Shown one piece after another: positions 36,603 to 44,242 of a stretch of DNA of 64,000 nt; the first letter of the stretch is position 1; each line of letters starts with the position of its first letter. The notes beneath the pieces are model-generated. The model did no database searches. It saw nothing but the letters and a program-made list of their open reading frames with translations, and was not told where the DNA came from. Source of the stretch: Pseudomonadota bacterium. GTDB taxonomy: Bacteria; Pseudomonadota; Gammaproteobacteria; Steroidobacterales; Steroidobacteraceae. The translations under genes and the position numbers were made by a program. The DNA lies in contig JANXQL010000026.1 of the NCBI GenBank assembly GCA_025356815.1, positions 62,001 to 126,000 on the forward strand. The letters are read 5' to 3'.

Positions 36603-37325
36603 TTACGCGAGCGTGTGGAAGACGTTCTGGACGTCATCGTCCTGCTCAAGCTTGTCGATCAGTTCCAGGACTTCCTTGGCCTGCTCCTCGGGTAACTCGG
36701 TCGGGGTCGTGCAGACGAACTCGCGCTCTGCCGACAGCGGCGCGATACCACGGTCCTCGAGCGCCTTCTGCAGGTGGCCGAAATCCGGGAAAGCGCAGCG
36801 GATGACGAGCTGCGGCTCGCCCTTCTCGCCGGTACTCTCACCCATCTCGTCGAGGCCATGGTCCATCAGATACAGCTCTAGGTCGTCCTGGTCGACGCCG
36901 TCCGGCGCCAGCCGGAACACGCCCATCTCCTTGAACTGGAAGCTGACGCTGCCGGAGGTGGCGAGGTTGCCGCCGTACTTGGAGAAGATGTGGCGGACGC
37001 TCGCGACCGTGCGCGTGGAGTTGTCGGTGGCGGTCTCGACCAGCACCGCGACGCCATGCGGCGCGTAGCCTTCGTAGATCATCACGGTGAAGCTCGCCGC
37101 GTCCTTGCCTGAGGCGCGCTTGATCGCGGCATCGACCTTGTCCATCGGCATGTTGATCGCGCGCGCGTTCTGGATGCAACGCCGCAGGCCAGGGTTCGAG
37201 TTCGGGTCGGTACCGCCCGACTTGACCGAAATATTGATGTCCTTGGCGATGCGATGGAACTGCTTCGCCATCCGGTTCCAGCGCGCGAACATGGCGTGCT
37301 TGCGGACTTCGAAGATGCGACCCAT
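36603..37325 (-). CDS. YebC/PmpR family protein (variant N-terminus)
   Basis: A 240-residue YebC-family protein. Members bind DNA as regulators or, as shown more recently, assist ribosomes on difficult proline-containing stretches. Seen: a second-domain [68 protein letters not shown]. The usual N-terminus begins MAGHSKWANIKHRK; this one begins [19 protein letters not shown], a different and less common subgroup. It is not adjacent to ruvC, the usual neighbour. First gene of the pair with the exported isomerase. Confidence 0.88.
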   Translation of the reverse strand: MGRIFEVRKHAMFARWNRMAKQFHRIAKDINISVKSGGTDPNSNPGLRRCIQNARAINMPMDKVDAAIKRASGKDAASFTVMIYEGYAPHGVAVLVETATDNSTRTVASVRHIFSKYGGNLATSGSVSFQFKEMGVFRLAPDGVDQDDLELYLMDHGLDEMGESTGEKGEPQLVIRCAFPDFGHLQKALEDRGIAPLSAEREFVCTTPTELPEEQAKEVLELIDKLEQDDDVQNVFHTLA

Positions 37326-37379
37326 GGCTGTGGCGATCCTGCTGCAGGTGAGCCCGGCGACCGGGCATAGCCCGCTAGT

Positions 37380-39101
37380 TTAGTGCTTCGGGGGGGGACG
37401 CGTCGCCCCCTGCGCGAAGGTGCCGGCCGGGGTGGCGGGGTGGCGGCGCTCGCGCGCCGGCGCGACCCACCGCTGGCCTCCCTCTGCCTGCAGGTCGTCC
37501 GGTGCCCGCGCCAGCAGGTAGCGCACCCGGGGGGGCTCCGGCCCCTGATGGAACGCCAGCACCCGCGCCCGGACACCTTCGTCTGCAACCGTCGCCCGCT
37601 GCCACTGGCGCAGGTGATCGAGCCAGGTGACGGCCTGATAGCGCTCCACGAAGCGGCTGGGGTCGCTCAGGTCCTGCATCAGCGACCAGCGGCGCGCGCC
37701 GTCCCGGCGGCGGGTCCTGCCCAATTCATGCGCGGCGTCCACGAACTCGACCAGACGGGCCACATCGACCCGGTATTCGACCGAGACGACGATGGGACCG
37801 GCGTCGGGGTCGACGGCCAGGTGCGCATGGTCGGCGACCGCGTTCTCGAGCTGGCCGACGTCCGCCAGGCCCGTGGCATGCACCGGCCAGCGCCGCCCCA
37901 GCAGCACGGCCGCGAGCAGCGCGAGCCCGCCCGTGACCAGCCCGACGCGCAGACCAATGTATTCGGCGCACATGCCGAACAGCCAGCTGCCGACCGCGAT
38001 CCCGCCGAACACGCCGGTCTGGTAGAAGGCCAGCGTCCGGCCGACCACCCATCGTGGCGAGGACATCTGGGTCACGACGTTGAAAGTCGAGAACGACAGC
38101 ACCCAGGCGCCGCCGGCGAGCACCATCGCCGGCACCGACAGCCACAGCCACGTGGAGAACGCCATCGCGATCGTCGCGAGCCCGAACACGGCCGAGGACA
38201 GCGTCGCGACCCGGTCGTGGCCATGGTGTCGGCGCAGCGCGGTGCTGGCGAGTGCTGCCAGCACCGCGCCTGCCCCGAACGCGCCCAGCAGCAGGCCATA
38301 GGTCAGCGGGCCACCGCCTAGCTGGTCGCGCGCAATCAGGGGCACCGTTGCCCACAGGCTGCTCGCGAACAGCCCGAACACGGCGCTGCGCAATAGCACC
38401 GTGCGGAGTCCAGGCGACAGCCGCGCGTAGCGCAGGCCCGCGCCGATGGCCGCGCCGATGCTCTCCGGCGGCAGGGTCGCCGCCGGCCGCGGCCGGCGCC
38501 AGGCGGCCAGCACCGCGATCAGGCCGACGTAGGAGAGGGTGTTGATCAGGAACGCGACCTGGGCGCCGGCACCGGCGACGATCGCACCGCCAAGGGCCGG
38601 GCCGACGGTACGGGCAATGTTGAAGCCCAGCGCGTTGAGGGCAATCGCGGCCGGCAGCAGCGCGCTCGGCACCTGCTCGCCGACCGACGACTGCCAGGCG
38701 GGGCCATACAGCGCGCTGCCGCAGCCGAGCAGGAACGTGAAGCCCAGCAGCGACCACGGCGTGAGCACGCCGCGGTAGGCAAGCACGGTCAACAGCAGCG
38801 CCGCAACCGCCATCACCGCCTGCGCGAGCAGCATCACATGGCGGCGGTCCCAGATATCGGCAACGGCACCCGCGGGCACCGACAGCAGCATGATCGGCAA
38901 CGCCGTGGCCGCCTGCACGAATGCCACCATGTCGGCGGAGTGCGCAAGCGTGGTCATCAGCCACGCCGCGCCGACCGTCTGGATCAGGGTGCCGAAGTTG
39001 GAACCGAGGCTCGCGAGCCAGAGCTTGCGAAAGACCGGCTCGCCCAACGGCGCGAGCGCGCCGCGGTACCAGGCGGAAGGGGCCGGGGGGGTCGTCTCCA
39101 T
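37380..39101 (-). CDS. MFS transporter with C-terminal ABM-like tail (MFS_3 / EntS-like)
   Basis: 573 residues. The first about 400 form twelve membrane helices of the enterobactin-exporter-like subgroup (FRKLWLASLGSNFGTLIQT, AGAVADIWDRRHVML, FNIARTVGPALGGAIVAGAG). The last about 170 are soluble: a stretch resembling an antibiotic-monooxygenase-like ferredoxin fold (VSVEYRVDVARLVEFVDA, FVERYQAVTWLDHLRQ), then a Pro/Arg-rich end. That tail is a known feature of this subgroup. Start ATG 39101; an upstream ATG adds only ten residues. No clear Shine-Dalgarno. It probably exports a small organic molecule. Confidence 0.85.
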   Translation of the reverse strand: METTPPAPSAWYRGALAPLGEPVFRKLWLASLGSNFGTLIQTVGAAWLMTTLAHSADMVAFVQAATALPIMLLSVPAGAVADIWDRRHVMLLAQAVMAVAALLLTVLAYRGVLTPWSLLGFTFLLGCGSALYGPAWQSSVGEQVPSALLPAAIALNALGFNIARTVGPALGGAIVAGAGAQVAFLINTLSYVGLIAVLAAWRRPRPAATLPPESIGAAIGAGLRYARLSPGLRTVLLRSAVFGLFASSLWATVPLIARDQLGGGPLTYGLLLGAFGAGAVLAALASTALRRHHGHDRVATLSSAVFGLATIAMAFSTWLWLSVPAMVLAGGAWVLSFSTFNVVTQMSSPRWVVGRTLAFYQTGVFGGIAVGSWLFGMCAEYIGLRVGLVTGGLALLAAVLLGRRWPVHATGLADVGQLENAVADHAHLAVDPDAGPIVVSVEYRVDVARLVEFVDAAHELGRTRRRDGARRWSLMQDLSDPSRFVERYQAVTWLDHLRQWQRATVADEGVRARVLAFHQGPEPPRVRYLLARAPDDLQAEGGQRWVAPARERRHPATPAGTFAQGATRPPPKH

Positions 39102-39153
39102 GGCGCAATTGTGGCGCCTGCCGGGCGCCACGGCGAGCGTCGCGCCGAGGCCG

Positions 39154-39384
39154 CTAGCCGGCCTTGCGCAGTTCCTCGCGCACCACGCGGCGCAGCGTCC
39201 GCTCGAGGGGTTCGCCGGCGCGGCGGATGTGCTCGCGCAGCGTCGCGTTCACCAGCGCCTCGAGGCCCGCCGAGTCGAGCCGTTCGCCGAACCACGCGCG
39301 CACATCCTCATCGAGCACGATGGCCTGATTCGACGCGGCGTGGATGCCCCGCTGTCCGTTGGAGAACTGCATCTCGTCCCTCAT
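39154..39384 (-). CDS. small protein, ribbon-helix-helix/antitoxin-like
   Basis: 76 residues from ATG 39384 (GAGGTCAGCC upstream); a longer frame to 39447 is possible. The C-terminal half, LEALVNATLREHIRRAG, then ERTLRRVVREELRKAG, resembles the ribbon-helix-helix plus helical tail of CopG/BrnA-like antitoxins or small regulators, and the N-terminus is polar. No toxin gene adjoins it: upstream is a three-helix membrane protein, downstream (52 bases) the MFS exporter. It may regulate that exporter. The assignment rests on helix pattern only. Confidence 0.55.
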   Translation of the reverse strand: MRDEMQFSNGQRGIHAASNQAIVLDEDVRAWFGERLDSAGLEALVNATLREHIRRAGEPLERTLRRVVREELRKAG

Positions 39385-39460
39385 GGCTGACCTCGGGCGG
39401 ATGTGGCGGCGACGTGCGCAGTATGGACCTGCGTTGCTGATCGTCAAGTCGCCAGCCGTC

Positions 39461-39733
39461 TCATCGGCGCGCCCGCACGGCGATCTCGCCCCACAGGGCG
39501 AACACGCCCAGCACCACGAGGAAGGTGACCAACGGTCGCCAGCCGGCGCGCGCGAGCCGCAGCGCGATCCAGACCAATCCCAGCAGCGCCGCCAGCTGCA
39601 GCCAGATCGGCTGTCGGCGCAGCGACTGCCAGCGGCCGGCCCACTGCCGCGACACGCCGCGCAGCGCCAGCAGCAGTGATGCCACGCCGATCGCGAAGAT
39701 CAGCGCGTACGGCCACCAGTCGGTGTGCCTCAT
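39461..39733 (-). CDS. small hypothetical membrane protein (three helices)
   Basis: 90 residues from ATG 39733. Three hydrophobic segments: about 9-27 (ALIFAIGVASLLLALRG), 44-62 (WLQLAALLGLVWIALRLA) and 67-85 (PLVTFLVVLGVFALWGEIA), with basic loops. No family recognised. No good Shine-Dalgarno. Reading direction matches its neighbours on both sides. Integral inner-membrane protein of unknown role; coding status is likely but not certain. Confidence 0.5.
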   Translation of the reverse strand: MRHTDWWPYALIFAIGVASLLLALRGVSRQWAGRWQSLRRQPIWLQLAALLGLVWIALRLARAGWRPLVTFLVVLGVFALWGEIAVRARR

Positions 39734-40017
39734 CGGTGTTCGCGTCGCGAACGACGGCTTGCGCACGTCGCTTTGCCGCGCAGGCGCCTGGCAGGCGACC
39801 GGTCGTGGCGAACGCAGATGCGGCGCCAGCGCGAGCCGCGCGTCCTCGACAGCGCAGCCAGCGACGCAGCCCATGTCTGCCTGGCCAGCGCGCGGGGTGC
39901 GAAGCGGGCGGCTGCGGTCATCGAAGGCTCCCTGCGCAGCGGGGACGGATGGTACCGATCCGACCGCGTGAAGCCTCGAAGTGTAGCGGCTATGCCGCGC
40001 CGAATCCCTATCGCGGG

Positions 40018-40527
40018 TCAGAGGCCGTGGCGCGGAGCGTGCTCGCGAACGCGCTCGCGCACCCGCTCGCGCTGCGCCGGCGACATCTGGCGCCAGCGGT
40101 CGCGCAGCTGCTCGCGTCGTTCCGGCGGCAGCTGCCGGAAGCGTTCGAAGTGGCTCCGGATACGCCGCTGCTCGTCAGGCGGCAGCGCCCGGAACTGGCG
40201 CCAGCGCTCGCGCATCTGCTGACGCTGCGCCGGCGGCAGCTCGCGCCAGTGCTCGAAGCGGTCCTTGGCCTGGTCACGCTGCTCGGACGACATCGACAGC
40301 CACCGCTCGCTGCCATGCGCCAGTGCGGCCTGCCGCTCCGCGGGCAGCTGGCTCCAGCGCTCCTCGAACGACTTGAGCACCTGCTGCTGCGGTAGCGCTA
40401 GTGCCGACCAGGCGACGCCCGGCGTTTCGTCGGCGCGGGCGGAAGGCGCGACCGTCGACAATGCAAGCGCACACAGCACGAGCGCGATAGCGCACTGCAC
40501 GCGCTGCTTGAATGAATTCGACATCAT
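40018..40527 (-). CDS. DUF3106 domain-containing exported protein
   Basis: A 169-residue protein with an N-terminal signal peptide (cleavage near SARADE, about residue 33) and an Arg/Gln/Pro-rich body built from repeated units of the form W-x-x-L-P-x-x-x-R-x-x (SQLPAERQ, RELPPAQRQQ, RALPPDEQRR, RQLPPERREQ, RQMSPAQRERV). This is the DUF3106 pattern, reminiscent of periplasmic CpxP/Spy- or CnrX-like helical proteins. ATG 40527 overlaps the previous gene's stop (ATGA), making it the last gene of the ECF sigma-factor operon. A sensing or chaperone role in that envelope regulon is inferred. Confidence 0.82.
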   Translation of the reverse strand: MMSNSFKQRVQCAIALVLCALALSTVAPSARADETPGVAWSALALPQQQVLKSFEERWSQLPAERQAALAHGSERWLSMSSEQRDQAKDRFEHWRELPPAQRQQMRERWRQFRALPPDEQRRIRSHFERFRQLPPERREQLRDRWRQMSPAQRERVRERVREHAPRHGL

Positions 40528-40754
40528 GGCTTCTCGCTCCCGTCCTTCGCCGCCGGCTTTGCCGCCTCGGTCTTGGCCGCGTGTTCACGCCCCGCGAGAT
40601 ATTTCTGCAGCTCCGGGTCGGCATCGTCGCCGTTACCCAGGAACTCCAGGAACTCCGCATCCGGCGCCGCGGGCTTCGCCTCGACCGCGAGCGCCGCGCC
40701 TGCGCCGAGCAGGCACCATCCCGCCAGCAGCAGCCGGGGCGTCACCACGCGCAT
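40524..40754 (-). CDS. small exported protein of the ECF sigma operon
   Basis: 76 residues from ATG 40754. Signal peptide LLLAGWCLLGAGAALAVEA, then an acidic segment DAEFLEFLGNGDDADPEL and a Lys/Ala-rich tail. Short proteins with the EFLEFLG core occur between DUF3619 and DUF3106 genes in sigma-factor operons of this bacterial group, as far as I recognise. It starts 2 bases after the DUF3619 gene and overlaps the DUF3106 gene by 4, so all are coupled. Function unknown. Confidence 0.7.
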   Translation of the reverse strand: MRVVTPRLLLAGWCLLGAGAALAVEAKPAAPDAEFLEFLGNGDDADPELQKYLAGREHAAKTEAAKPAAKDGSEKP

Positions 40755-40756
40755 GT

Positions 40757-41137
40757 CTAGCCTGTGCCCCCGGCCGCGTCGCCGCCGGCCCAGTCGTAGA
40801 ATTCCGCGTCGTCCTGATAAAGATCCGGTCCCTCGCTCGAAGACAGCATCTCCGCATCCTCGAGCGCGCTCGCCTCGGCGAGTGCCGTCGGCGGGTTCAC
40901 GACCGGTCGCGCCACCCATACCGCAAGGGCGAGCACCGCGGCCCCTGCGAGCACGCTGCCCGGCAGCCAGAACCCCGGTACGCGAAACGGGCGCGTACCG
41001 CTGCTCGCGGCGCGTTCCGCGAGGGCCGCCTGGCGCGCGCGGTTCAAGCGCGAACGGGCGTGCCCGTCGACGCTCTCGACGCGGGCCGCGAGCGCCTCGC
41101 GGCAGCGCTCCTCGAAAGGGTCCCGGTCGTGTGTCAT
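40757..41137 (-). CDS. DUF3619-like membrane protein, probable anti-sigma partner
   Basis: A 126-residue protein: a soluble N-terminal part with helices rich in Arg/Ala (about 1-45), one transmembrane helix (WLPGSVLAGAAVLALAVWVA, about 57-76) and an acidic periplasmic tail containing EDAEMLSSSEGPDLYQDDAEFYDWA. ATG 41137 overlaps the sigma-factor stop by 4 bases. The topology and coupling are what is expected of an anti-sigma factor, although no zinc-binding HxxxCxxC motif is present. The assignment to DUF3619 is by general resemblance. Confidence 0.75.
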   Translation of the reverse strand: MTHDRDPFEERCREALAARVESVDGHARSRLNRARQAALAERAASSGTRPFRVPGFWLPGSVLAGAAVLALAVWVARPVVNPPTALAEASALEDAEMLSSSEGPDLYQDDAEFYDWAGGDAAGGTG

Positions 41138-41757
41138 GTCCAGTGCTCTCCGAGCCTCGCGCGCAACGCTTGCAGCGCGCGGAAATAATGTGTCTTCACG
41201 CTACCCTGCGAGCAGCCCATCGCGGCAGCCGTCTCGGCCACGTCCATGCCCTCCAGCGCGCGCAGCAGGAACACCTGCTGCTGGCGCGGGGGCAGCGCCG
41301 CGAGGGCCTGCTCGAGCGCACCCATCGCTTCGCCCTGTTCCAGCCTCTCCTGCGGGCCTGCGTCGGTCGAGACCGCGGCGTCGATCGGATCCGGTGCGTC
41401 GTCTTCCTGCGCAATGCCGCCGGTCCACCAGGCGATCACCCGCGAGCGGGTCTGCCGCCGGCGCCGCCAGTCGTGGATCCGATTCTGCAGGATCCGGTAG
41501 AACAGTGGCTTCCACTGCTCGCCCGGGCGATCGCCGTAGCTGCGGGCGAGCTGGATCATCGCCTCCTGCACGACGTCGAGCGCATCGTCCGGGTTGCGCA
41601 GCGCGATCTCTGCGATCCGAAACGCCCGCCGCTCGACATCCTTCAAGAACCGCTCAAGTTCACGCGTCGCGTCCAGAAATCCCTCCCCGGAGGCCGGCCG
41701 GCCAGCATCGCTGCGGCCGTGGCAGTCATCGCGCGGCAGGGTAGCAGAGCAAGCCAT
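41134..41757 (-). CDS. RNA polymerase ECF sigma factor
   Basis: 207 residues as drawn from ATG 41757. Region 2 is visible as RNPDDALDVVQEAMIQLARSYG and FYRILQNRIHDWRRR; region 4 as ALAALPPRQQQVFLLRALEGMDVAETAAAMGCSQG-SVKTH, ending in a C-terminal helix. The first about 27 residues are unlike sigma factors. The homologous part begins LDATRELERFL, just after a very strong GGGGAGGG, at a CTG codon (41676), so the real start may be there. It heads a four-gene operon with two overlaps: sigma, DUF3619, small exported protein, DUF3106. Probably an envelope-responsive regulon. Confidence 0.85.
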   Translation of the reverse strand: MACSATLPRDDCHGRSDAGRPASGEGFLDATRELERFLKDVERRAFRIAEIALRNPDDALDVVQEAMIQLARSYGDRPGEQWKPLFYRILQNRIHDWRRRRQTRSRVIAWWTGGIAQEDDAPDPIDAAVSTDAGPQERLEQGEAMGALEQALAALPPRQQQVFLLRALEGMDVAETAAAMGCSQGSVKTHYFRALQALRARLGEHWT

Positions 41758-41959
41758 CGGTGCGTCCGCGGGCAGGTGAAGTTGGGTTCATCCAGAACGC
41801 GGGCATCGATGCTGGCCGCATCGCGCCCTCGCCGGTATAACGTGCGCTGGCCGGGCGCGTTGACGGCCACCCGGCAACGGGCCCCACCCGCACCGCCAGC
41901 CTCGCACAACCCTCTGATTCAAATTGCATAAGAGCCAGCCTCCGAACCATCCCGGGACG

Positions 41960-44149
41960 GTGCTCCGGGTCGCCCTGGACGCGCCGCTGCGGCGCGTGTT
42001 CGACTACCTGCCCCCGCCGGGGGCGGCGGTCGGGGCGTGCCGGGCCGGGCTGCGGGTCGAGGTACGGTTCGGCCGCCAGACCAAGGTCGGGCTGATCGTC
42101 GAGGTCGGCCGCGGCTCGGATCTGCCGACCGCGCGCCTGAAGGCAGCCAGCGTCGTGCTCGACACGGAACCGCCGCTGGATGGGATCACCTTCGAACTCG
42201 TGCGCTGGGCGGCGGACTACTACCACCACCCGCTGGGCGAGGCGCTCGCCGCCGCGCTGCCCTCGGCGCTGCGCGCCGGGCGCCCCCTGCACGCCCGCGA
42301 GACACGCTGGCAGTGGCGCGCCGATGGCGCGCAGGCCGTTGCCGGTCAGCCGCGGCTGGGGCCGCGGCAGAGGGCGTTGGTCGCCGCGCTGAGTACGGGC
42401 GCCTCGATCGGCGAGGCGCAACTCGAGGCCCTCGGCGCCGGCGTACGCGAGGCGCTGAAGGGCTTCGCGAGCCGCGGCTGGGTGGAGTCGTTCGTGCACG
42501 AGGCGCCGCCGCTCGCGCCGCCCGTCGCCACCGTCGCGCAGGGACCGGTGCTGACCGCCGCGCAGGCCGACGCGCTCGCCGCGATCGGCGCGACGCTCGG
42601 CACCTTCGCGCCGTTCCTGCTGCACGGCGTCACCGGCAGCGGCAAGACCGAGGTCTACCTGCGCAGCATCGAGGCGGTGCTGGCACGCGGCGAGCAGGCA
42701 CTCGTGCTAGTGCCCGAGATCGCGCTGACGCCGCAGGCGGTCGAGCGCTTCTCCACGCGCTATTCGGTGCCGCTCGCGGTGCTGCATTCCGGGCTCACCG
42801 ACAGCGAGCGGCTGCAGATGTGGCGCGCCGCGCGCAGCGGCGCGGCACCGATCGTGATCGGCACCCGCTCAGCCGTGTTCGTGCCGCTGGCGCGACCGGG
42901 CATCGTGATCGTCGATGAGGAACACGATGCGTCCTACAAGCAGCAGGAGGGCTTTCGCTACTCGGCGCGCGATCTGGCCGTGCTGCGTGCCCAGCGCCAT
43001 GGCATCCCGGTGGTGCTGGGCTCGGCGACGCCGTCGCTGGAGACGCTGCAGCACGCCGAAAGTGGTCGCTACCAGCGCGTGCGGCTGCCCGAGCGCGCCG
43101 GCGCTGCCGGCGCCCCGCGCACGGCGATCGTCGATCTGCGCATGCACGAGGAGCGCCACGGCATCGCGACGCCGAGCATGCTGGCGATGCAGCGCCACCT
43201 CGCCGCCGGCGGGCAGGTGCTGCTGTACCTCAATCGGCGTGGCTATGCGCCGCAGCTGTTCTGCCCCGCCTGCAGCTGGGCGGCGCCGTGTGGCGAGTGC
43301 GACGCGCGCATGACCGTGCACCTGAAGCGGCATCGGCTGATCTGCCACCACTGCGGCGCGCAGACGCCGGTGCCATTCGCCTGCCCGACCTGCGGCGCCG
43401 AGGTACGCCCCGTCGGCCAGGGCACCGAGCGCATCGAGGATGCACTCGACGAGTTCTTCCCCGGCGTGCCGGTGGTACGCATCGACCGCGATACGATCCA
43501 GAGCCGCGGCGAGATCGAGGCGGCGCTCGAACGCGTGCACTCGGGCGCCGCGCGCATCCTGGTCGGTACGCAGATGCTGACCAAGGGCCACGACTTCCCG
43601 GACGTGACGCTGGTGGTGGTGCTCAATGCCGACCAGGGCCTGTTCGGCAGCGACTTTCGCGCCAGCGAGCGGCTCGCGCAAAGCATCGTGCAAGTGTCCG
43701 GCCGCGCCGGACGCGCGAGCCGGCCCGGCGAGGTGCTGGTGCAGACCGCCTGCCCCGAGCATCCGCTGTTGGTCCGGCTGATGCAGGAAGGCTACGACGG
43801 CTACGCAAAGGCGGCGCTGGCCGAACGCGCCGAAGCACGCTGGCCGCCGTTCAGCCGGCTGGCGCTGCTGCGTGCCGACAGCACGGCGCGGGAGGCCGCG
43901 CTCGCCTTCCTGGAGGAGGCCCGCACGCTCGCCGGAGGCGCTGCCGGCAACGCCGTGCGGCTGCTGGGACCCGCCGCGGCGGCGATGGAGCGTCGCGCCG
44001 GTCGCTTCCGGGCGCAGCTGTTGCTCGAATCCGGCTCGCGCGCCGCCCTGCAGCAGTTCCTCGGACCGTGGCTGGAATCGATCGGCGCCCTGCCGTCGGC
44101 CCGCCGGGTGCGCTGGTCGATCGATGTAGACCCGCTCGAGGTCAGTTGA
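41960..44149 (+). CDS. priA: primosomal protein N' (replication restart helicase)
   Basis: 729 residues from GTG 41960. Superfamily-2 3'-5' DNA helicase that reloads the replisome at stalled forks. Seen: the N-terminal 3'-end-binding domain starting VALDAPLRRVFDYLPP, Walker A GVTGSGKTEVY, Walker B DEEHDASYKQ, GSATPSLE, two zinc-binding clusters (CPAC, CGEC, CHHC, CPTC) and the C-terminal helicase motifs ILVGTQMLTKGHDFP and QVSGRAGR. I choose GTG 41960 because it aligns with the family start. A TTG at 41924 would add 12 residues without homology or a ribosome site. Divergent from the sigma operon. Confidence 0.94.
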   Translation: MLRVALDAPLRRVFDYLPPPGAAVGACRAGLRVEVRFGRQTKVGLIVEVGRGSDLPTARLKAASVVLDTEPPLDGITFELVRWAADYYHHPLGEALAAALPSALRAGRPLHARETRWQWRADGAQAVAGQPRLGPRQRALVAALSTGASIGEAQLEALGAGVREALKGFASRGWVESFVHEAPPLAPPVATVAQGPVLTAAQADALAAIGATLGTFAPFLLHGVTGSGKTEVYLRSIEAVLARGEQALVLVPEIALTPQAVERFSTRYSVPLAVLHSGLTDSERLQMWRAARSGAAPIVIGTRSAVFVPLARPGIVIVDEEHDASYKQQEGFRYSARDLAVLRAQRHGIPVVLGSATPSLETLQHAESGRYQRVRLPERAGAAGAPRTAIVDLRMHEERHGIATPSMLAMQRHLAAGGQVLLYLNRRGYAPQLFCPACSWAAPCGECDARMTVHLKRHRLICHHCGAQTPVPFACPTCGAEVRPVGQGTERIEDALDEFFPGVPVVRIDRDTIQSRGEIEAALERVHSGAARILVGTQMLTKGHDFPDVTLVVVLNADQGLFGSDFRASERLAQSIVQVSGRAGRASRPGEVLVQTACPEHPLLVRLMQEGYDGYAKAALAERAEARWPPFSRLALLRADSTAREAALAFLEEARTLAGGAAGNAVRLLGPAAAAMERRAGRFRAQLLLESGSRAALQQFLGPWLESIGALPSARRVRWSIDVDPLEVS

Positions 44150-44242
44150 CGCGAATCTGGGGTATCCGCCGGATGCCGCCTCGGCGGGCGAATCCGGTAG
44201 ACTTTCGCCCCCCCAAGCGGGCTGGTTGCGGCGGATTCCATC

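Noticed and set aside
37380-39101. Soluble tail of the MFS exporter as a novel fusion
   Set aside because: A similar C-terminal segment is a known feature of the MFS_3/transmembrane secretion effector subgroup, so it is not unusual.
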